Assembly (NCBI GenBank): GCA_030831265.1
Contig: JAURLM010000053.1
Location: 1 to 5,754 of the forward strand
Source: Chloroflexota bacterium
Lineage (GTDB): Bacteria > Chloroflexota > Dehalococcoidia > Lucifugimonadales > Lucifugimonadaceae
Length of the DNA stretch: 5,754 nucleotides
Direction of reading: 5' to 3'
The position numbers were made by a program, and so were the translations under genes. Below the pieces are notes generated by a model. The model saw only the letters and a list, made by a program, of their open reading frames with translations, did not search any database and had not been told where the DNA came from. This document shows, one piece after another, positions 1 to 5,734 of the stretch (the first letter of the stretch is position 1; every line of letters starts with the position of its first letter).

Positions 1-1
1 G

Positions 2-334
2 GAATCCATAGGGGTCAGGACGCAGAGTCGCGGCAAGGTCAGGGCAAAGGGCGCTGCGGCGGGCGTGTCTGTTTTGCCTGTTCGCCAGAACAAGAAAGCG
101 ATGGCGATGTACATAGAGCATTACTATACACGCAAGGGACGGGCATTCCCTGCGAAGATGTTCGCCAGCGGCATACGGCACGGACACTTGGTCGAGTTCG
201 GAACACGCCACTCAGGCGCTAAACCGTTCTTGTGGCCTGCCGCGCAGTCCAAGTTCAACTCTTATATGTCCAGGTTCACATCTGACCTCCGGGTGAAGAT
301 TGAACGCGCCGTCAAGAGGGCCAGAAAGAAGTGA
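2..334 (+). CDS. HK97 gp10-like head-tail/neck protein (5' end missing)
   Basis: The frame is open from the first full codon at position 2, so the start lies upstream and 110 C-terminal residues are visible. The diagnostic stretch is HLVEFGTRHSGAKPFLWPA (VEFGT at 191-205). It matches the conserved 'vEfGT...PFlrPA' signature of the HK97 gp10 family, small proteins made between the head-tail connector genes and the tail tube gene and thought to act in head-tail joining or tail completion. The C-terminus is helical and strongly basic (KIERAVKRARKK), as is common in the family. An internal GTG at 65 could be mistaken for the start, but the coding frame clearly continues upstream of it. The stop overlaps the next gene's GTG (GTGA at 331-334), indicating translational coupling. 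Family assignment is confident; the exact structural role is inferred. Confidence 0.85.
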   Translation, partial: ESIGVRTQSRGKVRAKGAAAGVSVLPVRQNKKAMAMYIEHYYTRKGRAFPAKMFASGIRHGHLVEFGTRHSGAKPFLWPAAQSKFNSYMSRFTSDLRVKIERAVKRARKK

Positions 335-729
335 GCGCGGAACTGGAAAAGGGCGTCTATTCAAAGATCGCGGGGGCATCGCCGCAAACGTCTGCGGCTG
401 GCAGGATCTACCCGAGGCTCCCGCAGTCTGTCACATTCCCGGCGATCCGCTATCAGCGCATAACGACGACGCGGAAACACGCGCTAGACTCCGAGGTCGG
501 CGTGACAGAGGCGACCGTGCAAATTGACTGCATGGCCGAAAGCTACAGTGAGGCAAAGACCCTAGCGGATGAGGTACGCACCCTGTTGCACGGATATCGT
601 GGCGCGCTCGGGACGTTGACTGCTCATCTTGTGTCCCTGGACACAGAGAACGATTTCTATGAGCAGGACGGTGACAACGTGACCCACTGGGTTACGCAGA
701 GATATATCTTCTACACAGACATGAGTTGA
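331..729 (+). CDS. DUF3168-type tail completion / tail terminator protein
   Basis: This 132-residue protein has the length and pattern of the DUF3168 (gp17-like tail completion) family. An N-terminal helix (residues 2-14) is followed by RIYPRLPQSVTFPAIRYQRI (residues 25-44), the typical 'RIyp.lPq...Pai.y..i' core. After that come a beta strand VTEATVQIDCMAESYSEAKTLADEVR (58-83), as in the family's 'v.id.wa.s...a..la..vr..l', and a C-terminal strand WVTQRYIFY (120-128). Members form a ring at the head-proximal end of the siphophage tail tube, stopping polymerisation and serving as the docking surface for the head. The start is the GTG inside the upstream gene's stop region; a GAGGG at 316-320 lies ten bases before it. 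It is followed directly by a terminator hairpin, unlike all other junctions here. The position between gp10-like and tube genes fits the assignment. Confidence 0.85.
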   Translation: MSAELEKGVYSKIAGASPQTSAAGRIYPRLPQSVTFPAIRYQRITTTRKHALDSEVGVTEATVQIDCMAESYSEAKTLADEVRTLLHGYRGALGTLTAHLVSLDTENDFYEQDGDNVTHWVTQRYIFYTDMS

Positions 730-753
730 GTCTGGCTTACAGTGTTTTTAACG

Positions 754-775
754 GCCACCTTCGGGTGGCTTTTTT
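754..775 (+). terminator. Intrinsic terminator with UUCG tetraloop
   Basis: GCCACC (754-759), loop TTCG (760-763), GGTGGC (764-769) and a run of six T (770-775) form a perfect 6-bp GC-rich stem with a very stable C(UUCG)G loop and an immediate U tract, the standard rho-independent design. There is no matching A tract upstream, so it works only on + strand transcripts. It lies 24 bases after the DUF3168 gene and 15 bases before the tail tube ATG, leaving no room for a promoter between it and that gene. Confidence 0.88.
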
Positions 776-777
776 GT

Positions 778-781
778 GGAG
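778..781 (+). promoter_or_regulatory. Ribosome binding site of the tail tube gene
   Basis: GGAG lies nine bases before the ATG at 791. It is a freestanding Shine-Dalgarno in the intergenic gap, whereas the other genes here start inside the end of the preceding gene. It supports 791 as the start over the out-of-frame ATG at 784, which would give only a short unrelated frame. Efficient initiation fits a protein needed in many copies per virion. Confidence 0.7.
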
Positions 782-790
782 TAATGAAAA

Positions 791-1210
791 ATGACGGCAG
801 CAGTACTTGGCAAGGGCGCGACCCTTCAGCTTGGTAGCGGCGCATCGCCTCAAGCCTACACGACGATTGCAGAGGTATTGCGTTGCGGCCCTATCGGTTC
901 CAGCAATCCCGAGGTCGATGTAACCAACCTGGACAGCACGGCGAAGGAATACATCGCCGGTCTTGCGGATGGAAACACGGTCGAATTCGATATGAACTGG
1001 CTCTCCAGCAATACGCAGCAGACTTCGTTGCGGACCTCGCAGGCGGCAGGCAGCACGGTCAACCTGCGGATGGTTTGGCAGACATCGCCGCTGACGCGGG
1101 CGCAGTTTAACCTGGTTCTCCTGACCTTTGAGATGGGTGAGACAACGCCAGACGCGCAGGTCACTGCAACTGTGTCTGGTCGCATATCCGGCTCTATCAC
1201 ATGGAGTTAA
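791..1210 (+). CDS. Major tail tube protein
   Basis: The 139-residue product resembles the compact lambda gpV/HK97-type tail tube family: short N-terminal segment MTAAVLGKGATLQLGSG, then IAEV (26-29), VDVTNLDS (42-49), then EYIAGLADGNTVEFDMNW (53-70). This is the conserved 'iaeV...VDvT.lds...eyiaGL.dg.evsf.lnw' pattern of tube subunits. The C-terminus ends in a Thr/Ser-rich beta strand, VTATVSGRISGSITWS, as in the family's 'v.v.G.i'. Such subunits form a beta-sandwich that stacks in hexameric rings around the tape measure protein to make the DNA conduit. The length matches single-domain tubes without an added Ig-like C-terminal domain. The gene has its own GGAG ribosome site after a terminator hairpin, and its last ten bases overlap the chaperone gene. 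Confidence 0.87.
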   Translation: MTAAVLGKGATLQLGSGASPQAYTTIAEVLRCGPIGSSNPEVDVTNLDSTAKEYIAGLADGNTVEFDMNWLSSNTQQTSLRTSQAAGSTVNLRMVWQTSPLTRAQFNLVLLTFEMGETTPDAQVTATVSGRISGSITWS

Positions 1211-1503
1211 ACAGGCGACAACTGAAGCCGTTGGACTTCACGTTTGACGGCAGGAAGGTGTCGGCCCGGAAGATCCCATTATCGCTAGGTTCTGGGATCT
1301 TCGCCTCTGACGACGGAGCCGAGGTAAGGCTGGACGGGATGGCGGAGATTATTGCGCGTTGCGTGGTTTTCTCCGACACCTCGGAGCCTGTTTTCGCGTC
1401 CGCTGCCGATGTCCTGGACAGTGACATGGACGCGATGACCGCGCTATTCCGTGACGTTGCGGCGTTTTCTGCCACCTCTTTTGAGGACGCAGAAAAAAAC
1501 TGA
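1201..1503 (+). CDS. Tail assembly chaperone, gpG-like
   Basis: The 100-residue product is recognised as the G-type tail assembly chaperone by position (between tube and tape measure), size, sequence style and its frameshift end. It starts MELNRRQLKPLDFTFDGRKV and contains VRLDGMAEIIARCVVFSD (42-59) and AADVLDSDMDAMTALFRDVAAFS (68-90), typical of small chaperones of this family, ending in EDAEKN. G-type proteins coat the tape measure and, with the frameshifted G-T form, recruit tube subunits; they are not found in the virion. The ATG overlaps the tube gene's stop by ten bases and has no good Shine-Dalgarno, so translation is probably coupled. The last codons, GAA AAA AAC then TGA, contain the slippery heptamer, and an in-frame chaperone extension lies in the -1 frame. 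Confidence 0.85.
   Translation: MELNRRQLKPLDFTFDGRKVSARKIPLSLGSGIFASDDGAEVRLDGMAEIIARCVVFSDTSEPVFASAADVLDSDMDAMTALFRDVAAFSATSFEDAEKN
1494..1500 (+). promoter_or_regulatory. -1 ribosomal frameshift slippery heptamer A AAA AAC
   Basis: The bases read A|AAA|AAC in the phase set by the G gene, which is exactly X XXY YYZ. Simultaneous slippage re-pairs both tRNAs on AAA AAA and moves the ribosome into the T frame. The G stop codon TGA (1501-1503) follows with no gap. This is the position at which lambda-like phages encode their G to G-T frameshift, although lambda itself uses GGGAAAG. A GAGGA at 1483-1487 upstream could pair with 16S rRNA, but its spacing of six bases is shorter than that of known -1 stimulators. 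Confidence 0.87.
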
Positions 1504-1506
1504 AGG

Positions 1507-1540
1507 GCCAGCCGGTGCAGCTGTCGGCATTCCGGCTGGC
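1507..1540 (+). promoter_or_regulatory. Frameshift-stimulating stem-loop downstream of slippery site
   Basis: GCCAGCCGG (1507-1515) is perfectly complementary to CCGGCTGGC (1532-1540), giving a 9-bp stem with eight G-C pairs and a 16-base loop. TGC (1516-1518) and GCA (1527-1529) in the loop could extend it. The stem begins six bases after the heptamer, within the spacing usual for -1 stimulators. Loop bases 1525-1531 (CGGCATT) are also complementary to AATGCCG at 1577-1583, so an H-type pseudoknot with seven further pairs is possible. Confidence 0.75.
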
Positions 1541-1805
1541 GCTTCTTCTTAAAAAGACCGTTGCGGAAATATCGGAAATGCCGTGGGACGAGTTCGTCTA
1601 CTGGCAGGCTTACCTTTCGATAGAACCACCGGGGCAGCAGGACGACCAGAGGTTCGCGGCGTTAATGGCGCAGATCACCAATATGTCAGGAAGGTCATTG
1701 CCTGACAGAAAGACCGTCAAGCCAAGTGATTTTCTTGGTTCGCCAAAACGCCAGCAAACGATGGAAGAACAGATAGCATTTATGAAGGGTCTCGGAAATG
1801 GCTAG
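1515..1805 (+). CDS. gpT-like extension, made as G-T frameshift fusion (1201-1805)
   Basis: This frame is -1 relative to the G gene. After a slip at 1494-1500, translation re-reads base 1500 (CTG AAG GGC CAG ...) and continues to TAG at 1803-1805, giving a fusion of about 201 residues. The T part has FRLALLLKKTVAEISEMPW (residues 6-24 from 1515), then EFVYWQAYLSIEPPG, DQRFAALMAQITN and PSDFL (70-74), the pattern of phage tail assembly protein T/DUF4035: 'FRlal.lg.tv.El...m...E...w.ay...ePfG...d..ra...A.i.N...pSdFl'. In lambda the T part of gpGT binds the tube protein. The coordinates begin at GTG 1515, the only in-frame start-like codon near the junction, but this codon lies inside the stem of the frameshift hairpin, so independent initiation seems less likely than fusion. 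It overlaps the tape measure start by eight bases. Confidence 0.8.
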   Translation: MQLSAFRLALLLKKTVAEISEMPWDEFVYWQAYLSIEPPGQQDDQRFAALMAQITNMSGRSLPDRKTVKPSDFLGSPKRQQTMEEQIAFMKGLGNG

Positions 1806-3534
1806 TGCGGGTACAGTCTCAATCGACCTTGATGCGAACAGCGTTAAGCTAGTCCGCGAGCTATTGAAGGCGCAGCGAGCGACGGAGCGAACCGCTAAAA
1901 AGATGCACGGCGACTTGCGGCGCTCGTTCCAGTCCGTCACGCGGGCCGCTGGCGCTCTTGCCGTCAGTCTTGGCGGAGTATTCTCCACTCAGTTAGTCAG
2001 GGACATAGTTAAGGTTGGAATAGAGTTTGAATCCCTGAAGCGCACACTTGGCGTCACATCAGGAAGCGCGGCTGATGGCGCAAGAGAGTTTGACTTTATA
2101 CGCAAGGTCTCGCAAGACCTCGGACTGGAACTACGATCTACGGCAAAGGCATACGCCACTCTATCTGCCGCAACTGCCGGGACCATCCTTCAGGGCAACG
2201 ACACGCGCAAAATATTCATTGGCGCGTCACAAGCTGCCCGCGCCCTCGGTCTGTCGGCTGAAGATTCTGCCGGTATACTTCGGCAGTTCGGTCAAAGCGC
2301 GGCACTCGGAAAGATCAACCTTGAGGAACTGAAGGTCGTTGCTGAGCGCGGCATTCCGGTATTCGACTACCTTGCAGAATCGCTTGGCAAGTCGAAGGAG
2401 GAAGTATTCGACCTGATAAGCAAGGGCAAACTTGGATCGCAGGCGCTTGTCGGCCTTGCGGATACTCTTACAAACAAGTTCGCAGTCGCCGCCACGGAAG
2501 CCGCTAACGATACGCTGTCAGCGTTTAATAGGTTGCAGAATGCCTGGCTTGAACTAAAGGCCACGCTGGCGGATTCCGGTGTCAACGATTTGCTCGCCAC
2601 AATGGCATCTGGCATAACCGGCATATTAAAGTGGAATGAGCCGGAGGAGCAAATACGCCGCGTCAGGAAGGAGTTGGATTTCCTGTTCAGGAAGCGCGAG
2701 AATCAAGTGCGCCTGTCTGGAAGGGTTGACGAGGGGCTGAACGAGGAAATACTCGCACTCCAGGCTCTTTACTCCGAGCTTAACAACCAGATACAGAAGA
2801 ACAATGAGCGTCTTGACGAAAATCAGGTAGAGTTCATAAACGTATCAGCCGCAGCACAGCGGGCCAGGGATGCGCTGGCAAAATTCAACAATCAGAATGC
2901 ACGGGTAAGTGAGGCTGTTCGATTATTCAATGAGCGATTCTCTGCCAAGCAGGCACTAAAAAAAGCGGTCGAGGACATCAAGAACGCATCCGACGAACTG
3001 GACGACATATTCCGCGAGCAGTCTAAAGAGGGCAAGAAGTCTTTTGACGAGATAGAGGAAGCCGCGAAAGAGGCGGCACGGAATATCCAGGACGCCTTTG
3101 CCGACTTCCTGTTTGATCCCTTTGAGGATGGTGTCAAGGGGATGGTCAAGTCTTTCCTCGATGCCATTCGCCGGATGCTCGCCAATCAGGCGGCGTTGCA
3201 GGTGTTCAAGTTCCTGCGCGGGCTTACTGGTCCGAAACTTGAGGAAATCGACATAAGCTCCCTTCCCAAGAAGCGGGCGATGGGCGGGCCCGTCAGTGCC
3301 GGGACTCCGTACATGGTTGGCGAGGTCGGGCCGGAATTGTTCGTGCCGAAATCAAGCGGGATGATTGTCCCCAATCACAAGCTCACGGGCGGAGGGGTTT
3401 CCATCAGCCACGTTATCAACGTCAACGGGGCCGATCCTGCGCGAACGGCTGAACTGCTTGGACCGATCCTTGCGAGGAACCGCGAGCAGACTAAGGCAGA
3501 GATTCTGGACCTCAAGAACAAGGGTCGGCTCTGA
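1798..3534 (+). CDS. Tail tape measure protein (short, 578 aa)
   Basis: This protein runs inside the tail tube and sets its length; it is ejected ahead of DNA at infection. Residues about 75-280 match the tape measure N-terminal domain, including GKINLEELKVVAERGIPVF (171-189) and a following LGKSKEEVFDLISKGKLGSQAL. A hydrophobic stretch lies at 50-70. Residues about 280-430 are charged, helical and probably coiled coil (EEQIRRVRKELDFLFRKREN and so on). FADFLFDPFEDGVKGMVKSF (434-453) and the glycine-rich AMGGPVSAGTPYMVGEVGPE with LFVPKSSGMIVPN (494-526) are the family's C-terminal signature. I see no peptidase or muralytic domain. At 578 residues it is shorter than lambda gpH (853). The start at 1798 has GAAGGG at 1784-1789 upstream and overlaps the T stop; its own stop shares one base with the next ATG. 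Confidence 0.92.
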   Translation: MASAGTVSIDLDANSVKLVRELLKAQRATERTAKKMHGDLRRSFQSVTRAAGALAVSLGGVFSTQLVRDIVKVGIEFESLKRTLGVTSGSAADGAREFDFIRKVSQDLGLELRSTAKAYATLSAATAGTILQGNDTRKIFIGASQAARALGLSAEDSAGILRQFGQSAALGKINLEELKVVAERGIPVFDYLAESLGKSKEEVFDLISKGKLGSQALVGLADTLTNKFAVAATEAANDTLSAFNRLQNAWLELKATLADSGVNDLLATMASGITGILKWNEPEEQIRRVRKELDFLFRKRENQVRLSGRVDEGLNEEILALQALYSELNNQIQKNNERLDENQVEFINVSAAAQRARDALAKFNNQNARVSEAVRLFNERFSAKQALKKAVEDIKNASDELDDIFREQSKEGKKSFDEIEEAAKEAARNIQDAFADFLFDPFEDGVKGMVKSFLDAIRRMLANQAALQVFKFLRGLTGPKLEEIDISSLPKKRAMGGPVSAGTPYMVGEVGPELFVPKSSGMIVPNHKLTGGGVSISHVINVNGADPARTAELLGPILARNREQTKAEILDLKNKGRL

Positions 3535-5129
3535 TGTCAACGTTCGTATTCCCTGGCGTAACGCCTACCTCGACCACCTGGACGCTGGAGTCCAACACCG
3601 GCACCTACGTATCCCCGCTCACCGGGGCCGTGCAGACTATCGACCGTGGCGGCGAGCGTTGGCGCGTCACGATGAACTTCCAGAACACCACATCGACCGA
3701 CCGTGCCAAGTTGCAGGCATTCCTGACGCAACTGAACGGGCAGCAGCACCGATTCAAACTCCCCGACCACTCCTATACCAAGCGCGGCTCTATCACTTCA
3801 ACAGAGCTTCATCCTGCGTTGCTGGCGGCGAATTTCACAGACGGAGGCGCGGCATGGCTTACTCTTACAAATGTCACGAATGGCATTCGCGTCAAGCGCG
3901 AGAATGATGTCAGCAATGGCACAATAGTCCGGCCCACAACAGAAGCAACAACAACAGCGGCGAGAAGCTATGCGTACAAATCTGGAATCGTTTCTTACGC
4001 TGGGTTGCAGTCATACGGAAGGCATTCGCATATAAGCGAATCTGGCGGAACTAATGGTGCGCTGTACGATTCTGGCGCAGCCAGTCACGCAACCGCAATC
4101 AATGTTACTGGCGTCACGGCGACGGATTCTGGTATTAGGGCGGGCTTCGCAGATAATAACCTGTCTCTATCTTATACCCAATTCGACATCACCCAATCCA
4201 GCCTGTCCCGCTGCCTGTTGGTAGACAACGGCGTCAACAAGATCCTGCAATCGCAGACGTTTGACAATGCGTCTTGGACGAAATCAAATAGCAGCATCAC
4301 GGCAGATGCATCGCCATATCCAACGCTTGCGCCTGATGGTACGCAGACGGCTGATGAGCTTATTGAAGCATCTGATACGGGCCAGACCCACCAGGCAACC
4401 CAGACCATCACAAGATCATCGAATGCTGAATTTTGGACGGCATCTGTTTATTTGAAGCAGAACACAAACCAGAGGATCAGGCTTCAATTTACAGATGGGT
4501 CATCGAATGGGGCATACGGCATTTTTGATGCGTCAAGCGGAACCATCACCGCTGGGCCTGGTGATTTAGGTAGCGCAACTCATACTTTCGGAACAATTAT
4601 CAGCGCAGGCAATGGTTGGTATAGGTGCCGTATTACATCGAAAATCCCCGCAACAACGTCCGTTTTATTGCAGATAATTTTGTGCGATGGCGCATCTAAT
4701 ACAACAACCTATAATGGCGACGGATCTTCATCTGTGTTCATTTGGGGCGCTCAGCTTCAACAGGGTGGGCAGCTTGGTCGTTACGTAGCAACCACCACCA
4801 CAGCGAACAGCGGATCGAGCCAGACCGGCACGGAGATATGGGTCAAGGGTCTTGACGCAGACACGGACGGGCAATTACTTGCTGGTGATCAGGTCGAGAT
4901 AAATGGTCATCTATACAAGCTGCTTTCTGATCTGGACGGCGACCCATCCGGCGTCGGCCTGATGCGCGTTACACCCAGAATCCTGACCGCGCCCTCGGAC
5001 GAGGATGCCGTGGTTATCCACGAGCCTGCGGATACGTTCATGCTCGCAAATGGCGCGTCCGGGTGGTCGAGTGTTCCCGGCGTGTTCTCAGACTTCACGA
5101 TTGAATCTGTATCGGACATTCTCGCATGA
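3534..5129 (+). CDS. Distal tail (Dit-like) protein with large inserted carbohydrate-binding-like domain
   Basis: Residues 1-90 hold the N-half of a siphophage tail-tip protein family found just after the tape measure: WTLESNTGTYVSPLTGAVQT (16-35), GGERWRVTMNF (39-49), a KLQAFLTQLNGQQHRFKLPD core (59-78), then RG. The C-half resumes at about 430: IWVKGLDADTDGQLLAGDQV (435-454), RVTPRILTAPSDEDAVVIHEP (478-498) and FMLANGASGW, ending with FTIES. Uninterrupted relatives, as I recall them, are about 200 residues with these halves nearly adjacent; here about 340 residues intervene. The insert has an unassigned beta-rich stretch (91-235) and a CBM/jelly-roll-like domain (236-423). The protein probably forms the ring at the tube's distal end and adds saccharide binding. 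Coupling to the tape measure is through TGATG at 3532-3536. Role and domain limits are inferred; the split pattern is visible. Confidence 0.82.
   Translation: MSTFVFPGVTPTSTTWTLESNTGTYVSPLTGAVQTIDRGGERWRVTMNFQNTTSTDRAKLQAFLTQLNGQQHRFKLPDHSYTKRGSITSTELHPALLAANFTDGGAAWLTLTNVTNGIRVKRENDVSNGTIVRPTTEATTTAARSYAYKSGIVSYAGLQSYGRHSHISESGGTNGALYDSGAASHATAINVTGVTATDSGIRAGFADNNLSLSYTQFDITQSSLSRCLLVDNGVNKILQSQTFDNASWTKSNSSITADASPYPTLAPDGTQTADELIEASDTGQTHQATQTITRSSNAEFWTASVYLKQNTNQRIRLQFTDGSSNGAYGIFDASSGTITAGPGDLGSATHTFGTIISAGNGWYRCRITSKIPATTSVLLQIILCDGASNTTTYNGDGSSSVFIWGAQLQQGGQLGRYVATTTTANSGSSQTGTEIWVKGLDADTDGQLLAGDQVEINGHLYKLLSDLDGDPSGVGLMRVTPRILTAPSDEDAVVIHEPADTFMLANGASGWSSVPGVFSDFTIESVSDILA
4239..4802 (+). 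other. Domain insert: jelly-roll, carbohydrate-binding-like module in Dit
   Basis: Residues 236-423 of the Dit-like protein read as a module often found in phage tail and virion proteins. It begins KILQSQTFDNASWTKSNSSI and continues with APDGTQTADELIE (266-278), WTASVYLK (301-308), GNGWYRCRIT (359-368) and FIWGAQLQQGGQLGRYVATT (402-421). The closing 'v.iWGaQle.g...t.Yi.Tt' is characteristic of the module, which is generally called CBM/LamG-like and expected to bind polysaccharide. The flanks at 120-145 and 422-434 are Thr/Ser-rich linkers. Ligand unknown. Confidence 0.72.
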
Positions 5130-5734
5130 GCAGGGGTCTAAGCGCGACCAATCAGACTGAGGTTGCAAAGAATCACGTTCAGGTGGTTCTGATGGTCAAT
5201 CTTGCGTTCGATACCCCGGCATATTTTCACACCGGGATCGGCAATATCACTTATGGCGGCAACACTTATCTCGGTGTGGGTGATTTCGGCGGCGTTGATG
5301 GGGTCGAGGAATCCGAATCCATCTCGCCTTCGCCTATTCGCCTGAGCCTGTCAGGGATTGATTCGACGCTCATAAGCGAGTGCCTGAACTCTGGCCGGTA
5401 TGGCGACCGTATAACCATCTATGAAGGATACAGGCAGGACGACGGCACACTCGTCGATGATCCGTGGATACTGGCGTCCGGTACTTATGAGTTCGGCGTT
5501 GTGGATCTGAGCGGTGATGATTCCGGCATCACAATAACCATGCAGCACGACCTGGCGATGCTCGATGAAATTGAAGGCTCCAGATTCACGGATGAAGACC
5601 AGCAGCAGAGATTCGCGGGCGATCTCGGATTGTCCTTTGTTGCGGATAGCGTTGAGAAGGTTGTCCCGTGGGGTGGCGGCGTTGTCCGTGGCAATGATCT
5701 GTCCGACCGTACCGACAGACAAACAAACAGATGA
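5126..5734 (+). CDS. Tail-tip / baseplate hub-like protein
   Basis: This 202-residue protein belongs to a conserved but poorly named phage tail family encoded right after the Dit-like gene. Visible hallmarks are YFHTGIGNITYGGNTYLGVGDF (33-54), EESESISPSPIRLSLSGID (61-79), RITIYEGYRQDDGTLVDDPW (95-114), SGTYEFGVVDLSGDDSGITITMQHD (118-142), then RFTDEDQQQRFAGDLGLSF (153-171) and PWGG. The pattern 'f.tG.G.i...G.tY.GvG.......e......' followed by 'dPw.l..G...' and 'r.t.edQq..f.gD' is shared with hub-type proteins of siphophage tips (compare DUF2163-like and gp27-like hubs), so a role as a ring between Dit and the central fibre is likely but inferred. The start overlaps the Dit stop by ATGA (5126-5129) without a clear Shine-Dalgarno. 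The polar tail after PWGG (RGNDLSDRTDRQTNR) is not recognisable. Confidence 0.7.
   Translation: MSRGLSATNQTEVAKNHVQVVLMVNLAFDTPAYFHTGIGNITYGGNTYLGVGDFGGVDGVEESESISPSPIRLSLSGIDSTLISECLNSGRYGDRITIYEGYRQDDGTLVDDPWILASGTYEFGVVDLSGDDSGITITMQHDLAMLDEIEGSRFTDEDQQQRFAGDLGLSFVADSVEKVVPWGGGVVRGNDLSDRTDRQTNR

Noticed and set aside
679..708. Promoter-like GTGACC, 18-base spacer, TATATC before the tube gene
   Set aside because: Only four of six bases match in each box, and it would start transcription upstream of the terminator at 754-775, so it would not solve how the tube gene is transcribed.
726..754. Possible -35 TTGAGT with weak -10 at 749-754
   Set aside because: The -10 (TAACGG) is poor and its first transcribed bases would lie within the terminator hairpin.
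856..1200. 114-residue antisense open frame over the tail tube gene
   Set aside because: It lies wholly opposite a confidently assigned gene, with no ribosome site or family resemblance; stop-free antisense frames are common in this codon usage.
2958..2964. Seven-A run in the tape measure gene, phased as A AAA AAA, a possible second -1 slip site
   Set aside because: A -1 slip here reaches TAA at 3024-3026 and would truncate the tape measure at about 409 residues, losing its conserved C-terminus. I see no stable stem at the right spacing. It is probably incidental Lys codons.
3365..3907. 180-residue + strand open frame bridging the tape measure end and Dit start
   Set aside because: It overlaps two well-supported genes in another frame. 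Its translation is rich in Arg, Pro and His with no recognisable pattern, as expected from the shadow of GC-rich coding DNA.
3940..3957. CAACAACAAC-type short repeat in the Dit insert
   Set aside because: It simply encodes a Thr-rich linker with repeated ACA/ACC-type codons; there is no array of repeats or spacers to suggest CRISPR or an attachment site.
5351..5722. 123-residue antisense open frame over the hub-like gene
   Set aside because: It is opposite a gene with clear family motifs and shows no domain pattern of its own; all neighbours are on the + strand.
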